55,242 nucleotides of DNA from NCBI GenBank assembly GCA_017883065.1, contig JADGOG010000002.1:1-55242 (forward strand), read 5' to 3'. The position numbers were made by a program, and so were the translations under genes. A model generated the notes under the pieces. It was not told the DNA's origin, made no database searches, and worked only from the letters and a program-made list of their open reading frames with translations. Shown piece by piece: positions 40,982 through 49,531 of the stretch; position 1 is the first letter of the stretch, and every line of letters begins with the position of its first letter. Source of the DNA: Acidimicrobiales bacterium. GTDB taxonomy: Bacteria > Actinomycetota > Acidimicrobiia > Acidimicrobiales > RAAP-2.

Positions 40982-41944
40982 GTGATGGACATCGTGACGG
41001 ACCCCGAGGCGTGCGTCCCTCCCGCGGGCGGGTCGGCGGTGACCATCGGCGCCTACGACGGCGTCCATCTGGGACACCGGGCCCTCCTCGCCGAGCTCCA
41101 GGCGCGTGCCCGGCGGGACGGACTGACCACGGTGGTGGTGACCTTCGATCGGCACCCGGCCACGGTGGTGCGCCCCGAGTCGGCCCCGAGCCTGTTGTGC
41201 GACCTCGCCCAGAAGTTGGAGCTCCTCGCCGCGGCCGGAGTGGACCGGACGGTGGTCGTGCCGTTCACCGCGGAGCGGGCCAACGAGACGGCCGAGGAGT
41301 TCGTCGCCTCGATCCTGGTCGAGGGACTGGATGCCCGGCTGGTGGTGGTCGGGGAGGACTTCCACTTCGGGCACGGCCGGAAGGGCAATGTCGCCCTGTT
41401 GCAGGAGATGGGGGCCACGGCCGGCTTCGAGGTGGACGGTGTCACCCTCGAGGCCGACCCCGAGGGAACCGGACCGCTCGACGCGCCCATCTCGTCCACC
41501 CGGGTGCGCAGCCTGGTGGCCGCCGGTCAGGTGGAGGCGGCAGCGGCCCTGCTCGGCCGTCCCCACCAGCTTCGGGGCCGGGTTGTCCAGGGCGACCAAC
41601 GGGGCGGGTCCGAGCTGGGATTCCCCACTGCCAACGTCGAGGTGCCGTCTGGGATCTGCCTGCCCGCCGCAGGGATCTATGCCGGATGGTACGAGCGTCC
41701 GGACGGGTCCACCTGGCCGACGGCGATCTCGGTGGGGCGGCGGCCCACCTTCTACGGTTCCGAGGGCGACCTGTTGATCGAAGCCTTCCTGCTGGACTTC
41801 ACCGGCGACCTGTACGGCGAGGAAGCCCGGGTGTCCTTCGTGGCCCGCCTCCGCGACGAGGTCGCCTTCCGCACGGTGGACGATCTCGTCGCGCAGATGC
41901 ACCGGGACGTGGCGGCCACCCGTCGCCGACTGGACGTCGGCTGA
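40982..41944 (+). CDS. ribF: Bifunctional riboflavin kinase / FAD synthetase
   Basis: VTIGAYDGVHLGHRALL, VVGEDFHFGHGRKG, SSTRVRSLVAAGQVEAAAALLGRPH, GSELGFPTANVEV; GTG-ATG start at 40982/40985. Confidence 0.94.
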   Translation: MMDIVTDPEACVPPAGGSAVTIGAYDGVHLGHRALLAELQARARRDGLTTVVVTFDRHPATVVRPESAPSLLCDLAQKLELLAAAGVDRTVVVPFTAERANETAEEFVASILVEGLDARLVVVGEDFHFGHGRKGNVALLQEMGATAGFEVDGVTLEADPEGTGPLDAPISSTRVRSLVAAGQVEAAAALLGRPHQLRGRVVQGDQRGGSELGFPTANVEVPSGICLPAAGIYAGWYERPDGSTWPTAISVGRRPTFYGSEGDLLIEAFLLDFTGDLYGEEARVSFVARLRDEVAFRTVDDLVAQMHRDVAATRRRLDVG

Positions 41945-41962
41945 TCGGTCGAGAGCTCGGGC

Positions 41963-43780
41963 TCAGCCCTTGACCAGTTCGGCGCGCAACTCCCGCTTGA
42001 GCACCTTGCCGGCAGGATTGCGGGGGAGGGGTTCGGCCCGGAACCAGAAGCGGCTGGGCACGTTGAACGCAGCCAGCCGCTCACCCACGAAGCGGGCCAG
42101 CTCGTCGGCGCCAACCTCCTGGCCGGGACGGAGCACGATGACGGCACCCACCTCCTCGCTCAGCACGGGATGGGGTACGCCGATCACCGCGCAGTCGGCC
42201 ACCGCCGGGTGCTCGAACAGGGCGGCCTCGACCTCGACGCAGTAGACGTTCTCGCCACCACGGATGATCATGTCCTTGGCCCGATCGACGATGTGGACGA
42301 ACCCCTCCTCGTCGATGCGGGCGACGTCACCGGTGTGGAGCCATCCCCGGGTGAACGACATCGCCGTCTCCTCGGGCCGGTTCCAGTAGCCGCGGACGAC
42401 GTTGGGACCCTTGATCCACAGTTCGCCGGTCCGCTCGGGGTCGACACCCTGGTCGGCGGGCGGCTCGTCGCCCTCGTACTCCTCGGGGACCACGGCCACG
42501 TCGCAGACCGGAGCGGGAGGACCCACGCTGTCCGGCTTGCGCACGTAGTCGTCGCCACTGTTCATGGTGGTCATGGCTGAGGTTTCGGTGAGGCCGTAGC
42601 CGTTGCCCGGTGCCCCGCCCGGGAAGTGCTGCTTGATCCGGCGCACCAGGTCGGGGGGGCATGGGGCCCCGCCGTAGGAGATGGAGCGCACCGATGAGGT
42701 GTCCCGCTTGGAGAAGTTGGGCGAATCGATCACCTGCATGACCATGGCCGGAACCCCTCCGAAGATGGAGATGCGCTCCCGTTCGATGAGTTCGAGGGCC
42801 CGCTCGGGGTCGAAGTGGTGCATCATCACCAGCTTGCCACCGGCCGCGGTGTTGGAGACCAATACGGCGTGGCAACCGGTGGCGTGGAAGAGGGGCACGG
42901 ACAGCAGGTTGGCGTTCTGGGTGCCGCCGGTGACGTCGGCCACCGTGCCCGATCGACGCATGGTGCCGACGGTGGACACGAAGAAGAGGTTCATCAGGTT
43001 CGACGCGCTGTTGCGGTGGGTGCCCACCGCTCCCTTGGGACGACCGGTGGTCCCGGACGTGTAGAAGATGGTGGCATCGTCGTCCGGCTCGATGGCGGCG
43101 TCGGGGAGGGCGGGCTCGGAGGGCAGCTCGGCGACGAGCTCGGCGAAGGGGATCACCGGAAGGCGACTACCGTCCGTCCGGTCCACGGTCGATCCTTCGG
43201 AGGGTTTGCGACCACCGGCGGGGTCGTGTTCCTCGTTGCACACCACCATGGTCCGGAGATCGGGGATGTCGTCGAGGTGGGGGAGGATGCGCCCCTTTCG
43301 CTCCTCGTCCACGAACACCACCGAGCTCCCCGAGTCACCGAGGCCGTAGGCGATCTCGGCTCCGGTCCACCAGGCGTTGATCGGCACCACCACCGCCCCG
43401 GCGGCGATCGAAGCCCAGAACGCCATCACCCATTCGGGCAGGTTTCGCATGGCGATGGCCACCCGGTCCCCTTTGGTGACGCCGAAGCGCTCGACCAGCT
43501 GGGTGGCCAGGCCGGCGGCGATCCGGTAGTGCTCGGCGAAGGTGATCCGCTCGTCCTCGTAGACCAGGAAGTCCTTGTCGCCGTGGAGTGAGGAGAGCTC
43601 GAGGACGCTCCGGAGGGTGCCCGGTGCCGACTTCCACGTGCGGGTGGGGATGCCGCGGATGGTCAGGTCCTCCATCTCGAAAGCCTGGCCCGGCGCGGTC
43701 AGGGTGGCGGTCACCTCGGCCAAGGTGGGTACGCGGGCCTCGATGGGTGTCTGCGAATCCGTCTCGGCGGCATCAGCCAT
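41963..43780 (-). CDS. Class I adenylate-forming enzyme / acyl-CoA ligase
   Basis: ATIFYTSGTTGRPKGAVGTHRN, GYGLTETSAM, GWLHTGDVARIDEEGFVHIVDRAKDMIIRGGENVY, RNPAGKVLKRELR. Confidence 0.94.
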   Translation of the reverse strand: MADAAETDSQTPIEARVPTLAEVTATLTAPGQAFEMEDLTIRGIPTRTWKSAPGTLRSVLELSSLHGDKDFLVYEDERITFAEHYRIAAGLATQLVERFGVTKGDRVAIAMRNLPEWVMAFWASIAAGAVVVPINAWWTGAEIAYGLGDSGSSVVFVDEERKGRILPHLDDIPDLRTMVVCNEEHDPAGGRKPSEGSTVDRTDGSRLPVIPFAELVAELPSEPALPDAAIEPDDDATIFYTSGTTGRPKGAVGTHRNSASNLMNLFFVSTVGTMRRSGTVADVTGGTQNANLLSVPLFHATGCHAVLVSNTAAGGKLVMMHHFDPERALELIERERISIFGGVPAMVMQVIDSPNFSKRDTSSVRSISYGGAPCPPDLVRRIKQHFPGGAPGNGYGLTETSAMTTMNSGDDYVRKPDSVGPPAPVCDVAVVPEEYEGDEPPADQGVDPERTGELWIKGPNVVRGYWNRPEETAMSFTRGWLHTGDVARIDEEGFVHIVDRAKDMIIRGGENVYCVEVEAALFEHPAVADCAVIGVPHPVLSEEVGAVIVLRPGQEVGADELARFVGERLAAFNVPSRFWFRAEPLPRNPAGKVLKRELRAELVKG

Positions 43781-43861
43781 GGGTGCTCCTCTCGATGGTG
43801 GCGCCCCGTCGGCGCACTGAGGTGTCGTCCCTCAGGCGAGCGGGCGGTTCGCCGGTTCTGT

Positions 43862-44422
43862 TCAGGGGGAAGGGGGGCGACCGTCCTGCGGTGCCCGGAA
43901 GACGGCGGTGCGGTAGTAGGCCAGCTCGGCGACACTCTCACGGATGTCGTCCATGGCCCGGTGGCCTCCGGCCTTGGTGGGCGCCCCGGCCATGGCCTCG
44001 GGATACCAGCGCCGGGCCAGTTCCTTGATGGTCGAGACGTCGACGGACCGGTAGTGGAGGTACTCCTCGATGGCGGGGAGGTGGGCGGACAGGAACCGGC
44101 GGTCGGTACCGATCGAATTGCCGGCCAACGGGACGGTCCTCGGTTTGGGTACCTGAGCGCGGATGAACTCGAGGGTGGCCTCGCCGGCCTCGGCCAGGGT
44201 GAGGGTCGAGGAGGTGATCTCGTCGAGGAGCCCGCTCTTGGTGTGCATGGTCCGCACGAACTCGTCCATGGCCTCGAGCGCTTCGGGCGGAGTGGCGACC
44301 ACCAGGTCGGGTCCCTCGGCCACGATGGCCAGGTCGTCGTCGGTGATCAGGGTGGCCACCTCGACGATGACATCGCGTTCGATGTCCAGTCCGGTCATCT
44401 CCAGGTCCATCCACACCAGCAC
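43862..44422 (-). CDS. orn: Oligoribonuclease
   Basis: [30 protein letters not shown]...[49 protein letters not shown] exonuclease motifs. Confidence 0.95.
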   Translation of the reverse strand: MLVWMDLEMTGLDIERDVIVEVATLITDDDLAIVAEGPDLVVATPPEALEAMDEFVRTMHTKSGLLDEITSSTLTLAEAGEATLEFIRAQVPKPRTVPLAGNSIGTDRRFLSAHLPAIEEYLHYRSVDVSTIKELARRWYPEAMAGAPTKAGGHRAMDDIRESVAELAYYRTAVFRAPQDGRPPSP

Positions 44423-44429
44423 GTCGGTG

Positions 44430-44457
44430 ACGCTACCGGGTGGTAACCAGATGTCAA
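44430..44457 (-). promoter_or_regulatory. Putative promoter of orn: TTGACA-N16-TAGCGT-N7-GTG
   Basis: Consensus -35 (44452-44457) and TANNNT -10 (44430-44435) directly before the GTG start at 44422. Confidence 0.65.
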
Positions 44458-44594
44458 ATATGACGGGCCGTCAGATCGGGCCGGCCGAGCCGATGGGCAG
44501 CGAGGCCATGTCGGTCCGGGCCGCCGGTACGCGGTGTGGGCACGGGGTCACTGTCGGCGCTAGCGTCCAGAACGGAAGCGAGCGGAGGAGTCCG

Positions 44595-45101
44595 GTGGGT
44601 TCGACAGCACAGAGCAACGTCGACATCGGTGCACCACTCCCGAGAGACGACGACCGGGTCCCGACGGTGACCGTGCCGGTGGTCCGCCTCGACCCGGAAC
44701 TGCCGCTTCCGGGCTACGCACGCAGCGGCGATGCCGGTGCCGATCTGCTGGCCCGGACCGGGGTGACACTCGCCCCCCGAGGGGGGCGGGCCCTGGTGCC
44801 CACGGGCATCGCCCTGGCCATCCCCGAGGGGTACGCCGGCTTCGTCCAACCTCGAAGCGGCCTGGCCCTGCGTCACGGAGTCACCTGTCTGAACACACCC
44901 GGGCTGATCGACTCGGGCTACCGGGACGAGCTGGCCGTGTTGCTGGTCAACACCGATCCGGACCAGGCCTATGAGGTGGCACGGGGTGACCGGATCGCCC
45001 AGCTGGTGATCCAACGGGTGGAGACGGCGGCCTTCACCGAGGTGTCGGAGTTGATCGCCACCGAACGGGGCCTCGGCGGCTTCGGATCGACGGGCCGGTA
45101 G
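44595..45101 (+). CDS. dut: dUTP diphosphatase
   Basis: [61 protein letters not shown]. Confidence 0.95.
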   Translation: MGSTAQSNVDIGAPLPRDDDRVPTVTVPVVRLDPELPLPGYARSGDAGADLLARTGVTLAPRGGRALVPTGIALAIPEGYAGFVQPRSGLALRHGVTCLNTPGLIDSGYRDELAVLLVNTDPDQAYEVARGDRIAQLVIQRVETAAFTEVSELIATERGLGGFGSTGR

Positions 45102-45107
45102 AGGAGC

Positions 45108-46616
45108 ATGGAACGCCTGAGCGGACTGGACGGAGCCTTCGCCGCCCTCGACTCGCCGACCGGCCACCTCCACATCCTGGGCGTGCTGGTGTTCGACCCG
45201 TGCGAGGTGGGGGACGGCCCCGACTTCGACCGGGTCCGGGACCTGGTCGCCGGCCGGGTGGCCCTGGTTCCGCCGTTCCGCAAGCGGATGGTAGAGGTTC
45301 CCTTCGGCCTGCAGCACCCGACGATGGTGGACGACCCGGAGTTCGACATCGACTACCACGTCCGTCGGGTCAGCGTGCCCCAACCCGGAGGGTTGGCCGA
45401 GCTGGCCGACCTCGCCGCCGACCTGGCTTCGCGCCCCCTGGACCGTCGTCGCCCGCTGTGGGAGTTCCACGTGGTCGAAGGCCTGGAACACGGTCGCCTG
45501 GCCCTCATCCCCAAGGTCCATCACTCGATCATCGACGGGGTGTCGGCCGCCGAGGTGCTGGCCGCGTTCTTCGACCTCTCTCCCGAGCCGGTGCCCCAGC
45601 CCCTGTTCCCCCGGAGGTCGGGGATCCGGACTCGACCCGATGCAACGGACGCCCAGCCGCCGCCCGACCGCGGCGACCCGTCATGGGCTCCACCGCCGTT
45701 GCCCGGCGAGTGGCAGCGATGGCGGGACGTGCTCCGGTCGCTGCCCGGGACCGCCGATGCGGTCGTGCGCACGGTGAGCCGGACCGTGCAGACGGCACGG
45801 AGTATGAACGGCCGCACCCGTGAGACGGCGGGAACTCTGCCCCCGGCGCCGTTCGAGGCTCCTCGCACCTCGATCAACCGGGCCATCTCACCCCGACGCC
45901 GGGTGGCGTTCGCCCGGCTGCCCCTCGATCAGGTGGGCCGGGTCCGTTCCGTGCTCGGCGGGACGGCCAACGACGTGGTGCTGGCGGCGACGAGCGGCGC
46001 CCTGCGCACCTTCTTCGCCGGGCGGGGCGAGGTGCCGGACGCGCCGCTGGTGGCCATGGTGCCGGTGTCGGTGCGAGCCGACCAGGAGCGGGGCACCCTG
46101 GGCAATCGGGTCTCCGCCCTGCTGGTGTCCCTGGCCAGCGACGTGGATGATGCCGAGGGCCGACTGGGGGCGATCCGGGACGGGGTGCGCTCGGCCAAGG
46201 ACCAGATGCACTCGGTCGACCCCGGCCTGTTCGCCGGTTGGGCACAGGCCATGGTGCCGGCCCTGGCCACCCGGCTGACCCGGCTGACCACCAACGTCCG
46301 TCTCTTCGACCACGTGGCCCCGATCTTCAATGTGATCGTCTCGAATGTGCCCGGTCCGGAGTTCCCGCTGTACCTGGCCGGGTCGCGGATGGTGGCCATG
46401 TACCCACTGGGGCCGATCATCGAGGGCGCCGGGGTGAACATCACGGTCTTCTCGTACCTCGGCACCATGTACGTGGGCGTCCAGGGGTGCTGGGACCTGG
46501 TGCCCGACCTCGAGGCGATCGCTTCGGGCATGGAGGAGTCTCTGGCCGAGATGGTGGATGTGGCCGACCGGAGGGATCGCCCGATCCCGTGGTGGCATTC
46601 GGAACTGCCCGCCTGA
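45108..46616 (+). CDS. Wax ester synthase / diacylglycerol acyltransferase (WS/DGAT) family protein
   Basis: MERLSGLDGAFAALDSPTGHLHI and acyltransferase motif HHSIIDGVSA; SNVPGPEFPLYLAG. Confidence 0.92.
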   Translation: MERLSGLDGAFAALDSPTGHLHILGVLVFDPCEVGDGPDFDRVRDLVAGRVALVPPFRKRMVEVPFGLQHPTMVDDPEFDIDYHVRRVSVPQPGGLAELADLAADLASRPLDRRRPLWEFHVVEGLEHGRLALIPKVHHSIIDGVSAAEVLAAFFDLSPEPVPQPLFPRRSGIRTRPDATDAQPPPDRGDPSWAPPPLPGEWQRWRDVLRSLPGTADAVVRTVSRTVQTARSMNGRTRETAGTLPPAPFEAPRTSINRAISPRRRVAFARLPLDQVGRVRSVLGGTANDVVLAATSGALRTFFAGRGEVPDAPLVAMVPVSVRADQERGTLGNRVSALLVSLASDVDDAEGRLGAIRDGVRSAKDQMHSVDPGLFAGWAQAMVPALATRLTRLTTNVRLFDHVAPIFNVIVSNVPGPEFPLYLAGSRMVAMYPLGPIIEGAGVNITVFSYLGTMYVGVQGCWDLVPDLEAIASGMEESLAEMVDVADRRDRPIPWWHSELPA

Positions 46617-46666
46617 CACCACCGGGGCGGATCGACGTTCAGCGGGGTCCGACGGCGCCCGACTGC

Positions 46667-46672
46667 TAGGGT
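46667..46672 (+). promoter_or_regulatory. Putative -10 (TAGGGT) of tRNA-Gly
   Basis: TAGGGT 11 nt upstream of the mature tRNA 5' end. Confidence 0.45.
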
Positions 46673-46683
46673 AGAGGCCTCAC

Positions 46684-46759
46684 GCGGACGTGGCTCAGCT
46701 GGTAGAGCACAACCTTGCCAAGGTTGGGGTCGCGGGTTCGAATCCCGTCGTCCGCTCCA
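46684..46759 (+). tRNA. tRNA-Gly (anticodon GCC), CCA encoded
   Basis: GCGGACG...CGTCCGC acceptor stem, anticodon loop TTGCCAA, T-arm GCGGGTTCGAATCCCGT, discriminator T followed by CCA. Confidence 0.96.
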
Positions 46760-46891
46760 ATCGGAGATGCACCCGTTGTCCGTGCCCGCTGCCATCAACG
46801 GCCTTGGCCGGGATCGCACACCCATCCGGCACTACGGTGAGGCGATCGAGCGGAACAGGTCCGCTCACGATCCGATCCCGAGGATGCCGTC

Positions 46892-47905
46892 GTGCTGGTC
46901 AACAATGCCGTCTACGTAAACGGTGAGCGGACCGCCGATCCCCGAAGCCTGGAGGAGACCTACCAACTGCTCCGGGAGCGGGGCGGCATGGCCTGGATCG
47001 GGCTCTACCGTCCCGATCAGGCGCAGATGCTGTCGGTGGCCCGGGAGTTCGGCCTGCACCATCTGGCCGTGGAGGACGCGGTGACCGCTCACCAGCGACC
47101 CAAGCTCGAACGGTACGGCACCACCTTGTTCACCGTGCTTCGGCCCGCCCGGTACGTCGAGTCCGAGGAGGAGGTCGAATTCGGCGAGCTGCACGTGTTC
47201 ACCGGCGAGGACTTCGTGGTCACCATCCGCCACGCCGAGACGCCCGACCTGGGCAAGGTGCGGCGTCGGCTGGAACTGGCGCCACACTTGCTGCGACAAG
47301 GGCCCGAAGCGGTCCTCTACGCCGTCCTCGACCAGGTGGTGGACGAGTACGAACCGGTGGTGGCCGGGCTCGAGAACGATATCGACGAGATCGAGGACCA
47401 GCTGTTCCAGGGCGACCCGGATGTGTCCCGCCGCATCTACGACCTCTCCCGGGAGGTGATCGAGTTCCAGCGGGCGACCCATCCGCTGTTGGGAATGCTG
47501 ACCTCGCTCGAGGTGGGGTTCGACAAGTACCACGTCGACGTCGATCTCCAACACGATCTGCGTGACGTGCACGATCACGCCATCCGCATCGTCGAGCGGG
47601 CCGACTCGTTCCGGGCGCTGCTCCAGAATGCGCTGACCGTCCAGAGCACGCTGGTCAGCCAGCGCCAGAACGAGGAGATGCGCACTCTCACCGAGACGAG
47701 CCTGGCCCAGAACGAGGAGGTCAAGAAGATCTCGGCCTGGGCGGCGATCCTCTTCGCCCCGACACTGGTGGGCACCATCTACGGGATGAACTTCCGTACC
47801 ATGCCCGAGTTGCACTGGTACTGGGGCTATCCCATCGCGCTGTTGTTGATGGTCGCCATCTCGACGGGTGCCTATGTCGTGTTCAAGCGGAGGGACTGGC
47901 TGTAG
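46892..47905 (+). CDS. corA: CorA family magnesium/cobalt transporter
   Basis: C-terminal YGMNFRTMPELHWYWGYPIALLLM (GMN motif) and two terminal TM helices. Confidence 0.94.
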   Translation: MLVNNAVYVNGERTADPRSLEETYQLLRERGGMAWIGLYRPDQAQMLSVAREFGLHHLAVEDAVTAHQRPKLERYGTTLFTVLRPARYVESEEEVEFGELHVFTGEDFVVTIRHAETPDLGKVRRRLELAPHLLRQGPEAVLYAVLDQVVDEYEPVVAGLENDIDEIEDQLFQGDPDVSRRIYDLSREVIEFQRATHPLLGMLTSLEVGFDKYHVDVDLQHDLRDVHDHAIRIVERADSFRALLQNALTVQSTLVSQRQNEEMRTLTETSLAQNEEVKKISAWAAILFAPTLVGTIYGMNFRTMPELHWYWGYPIALLLMVAISTGAYVVFKRRDWL

Positions 47906-47929
47906 GAGTCACCGTGGAAGGCGGTCGGG

Positions 47930-48709
47930 TCACGGCTTGGTGGCGGAGACGAGCCGGCTGGCGACGTAGGGATTTCCGAACCAGCCGGAGGGACCCAGGC
48001 TGGAGAGGCGCACGTCCTCGGCGCCACAGGCGACCAGATCGTCGCGGTACTCGAGGACATGCTGGGTGTCGACGAGGAGCATGGTCCCACCCGGCTTGGT
48101 GACCCGGTAGATCTCCTCGACGGCGGCCCTCCGTTTGACCCGGTCCTTCACGGTCCGGATGGCGACGTTGGCGGTGACCACGTCGAAGGTCGCGCTGGGG
48201 AGCTGCATGCGGCACATGTCGGCAGTCTGGAGGTCGATCCGGTCGGCGACCCTGTTGGCATGGGCGTTGACCCGGGTGGCCACCGGGTCGTTGCCGTCCT
48301 GGTCGCCGGCCCGCCAGAGATCGATCCCGATCGCCCGTCCGGTGGTGAGCCGCCGGGCGGCGGCGATCAGGACCATCCCTCGGCCGCAGCCGACGTCGAG
48401 GACCAGCTCGTCGCCGTCCAGTGGGAGTTGGTCGAAAAGACGCTCCCAGACCACGAACTTCCCCCGGAACGTCATGTGGACGAACACCAGTGCCTGGGAG
48501 AACAGGAGCACCGCCACGGCGAGCCACCAGGCCATGGACGCGGTGGTCGAGGCCACGACGGCTCCCACCAAGGCGACTGCACCGAAGACGGCGCTCAGGA
48601 GCGGTACGCAGGGTGCGTCGATCCCGTACTTGCCGGCGATCCGGCGACGGTCGTAGGTCCGGGGCGCGAGATCTTCGACCGGAACCCGGTGATCGATGCT
48701 CATGTCCAC
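47930..48709 (-). CDS. Membrane-anchored class I SAM-dependent methyltransferase
   Basis: Two N-terminal hydrophobic segments; ELVLDVGCGRGMVLIAAARRLTTGRAIGIDLW motif I. Confidence 0.87.
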   Translation of the reverse strand: MDMSIDHRVPVEDLAPRTYDRRRIAGKYGIDAPCVPLLSAVFGAVALVGAVVASTTASMAWWLAVAVLLFSQALVFVHMTFRGKFVVWERLFDQLPLDGDELVLDVGCGRGMVLIAAARRLTTGRAIGIDLWRAGDQDGNDPVATRVNAHANRVADRIDLQTADMCRMQLPSATFDVVTANVAIRTVKDRVKRRAAVEEIYRVTKPGGTMLLVDTQHVLEYRDDLVACGAEDVRLSSLGPSGWFGNPYVASRLVSATKP

Positions 48710-48767
48710 TCCATCGACCGGTGGGACCGGCGCCTTGATCCGAGGCTCTGACCAGGGTCGATCCTCG

Positions 48768-48800
48768 GCTTGCCGGCCGCTTGCCGGCCGCTTGCCGGCG
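48768..48800. repeat. Three tandem 11-bp units GCTTGCCGGCC(G)
   Basis: Direct reading: gcttgccggcc gcttgccggcc gcttgccggcg. Confidence 0.9.
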
Positions 48801-48844
48801 GACGGGGCGGTCCACGTTCCCGTCCCGTCCGTCGGAGGCGAGGG

Positions 48845-49063
48845 CTAGGTCGTCTGGCTCCGGTGGAGCGCGGCCGGTCCGGTCCGCGTCCCGGTCAGAC
48901 GGGTACCGGCGGCGATCAGGAGACCGCCGGCGGCGACGCGCAACCGTTCCGCGATGCGCACCTGATGGCGTGGTCGCCGTGGGCCGCGACGGCGGACCTG
49001 GTGGTATCGGCGACGCTCGATGACCCGGTCGTCGGCGATCTGGTGGAGCAGGGTCGGATTCAT
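48845..49063 (-). CDS. Small basic protein of unknown function (72 aa)
   Basis: MNPTLLHQIADDRVIERRRYHQVRRRGPRRPRHQVRIAERLRVAAGGLLIAAGTRLTG...; GAGG SD-like sequence upstream. Confidence 0.5.
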   Translation of the reverse strand: MNPTLLHQIADDRVIERRRYHQVRRRGPRRPRHQVRIAERLRVAAGGLLIAAGTRLTGTRTGPAALHRSQTT

Positions 49064-49229
49064 GGGAGTACCTCGAGAGAAGGGGACCGAGCCGGGAGCC
49101 CGGTGGAAGAACGGTGGGGAACGGTGCGAGGTGCAGGACTGCACCTGTTCGCGGGGAGCGGCGAACGCCGGGGTGAAGGTGCCGGCGCCGGGAGGACCTT
49201 GGAGGGCCACCCGGTGACCCTGGGACGGA

Positions 49230-49310
49230 TCAGGCCTTGCGGTGCCAGGTCGGAGCAAAGGCCCGACCCACGAAGGTGCCGCGCATGTCGCTGTTGATTG
49301 CGTCGAACAT
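49230..49310 (-). CDS. Candidate 26-aa microprotein MFDAINSDMRGTFVGRAFAPTWHRKA
   Basis: Strong SD GGAAGGAGA ~7 nt upstream of ATG; short intergenic ORF on the same strand as the 72-aa ORF. Confidence 0.45.
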   Translation of the reverse strand: MFDAINSDMRGTFVGRAFAPTWHRKA

Positions 49311-49531
49311 CGGGCATCTCCTTCCGTGGGGGGCGTGTGGTCCGAGTGTCCATCGTAACAAGTCGAGCCCGATCTGAGAAGGGGGCAAATCTCCCACAGC
49401 CCTTCCTCGGCCGGCGGTGTCGACGACGCTGTCTGGGACCCGAAGGTGCCCACGCGCCCCGCTGGTCCGGGGAGAACGACCGACCGGACCGGCCATCAGG
49501 ACGGTCCGGGCCCCCGGCCTACGCTGTCCCG

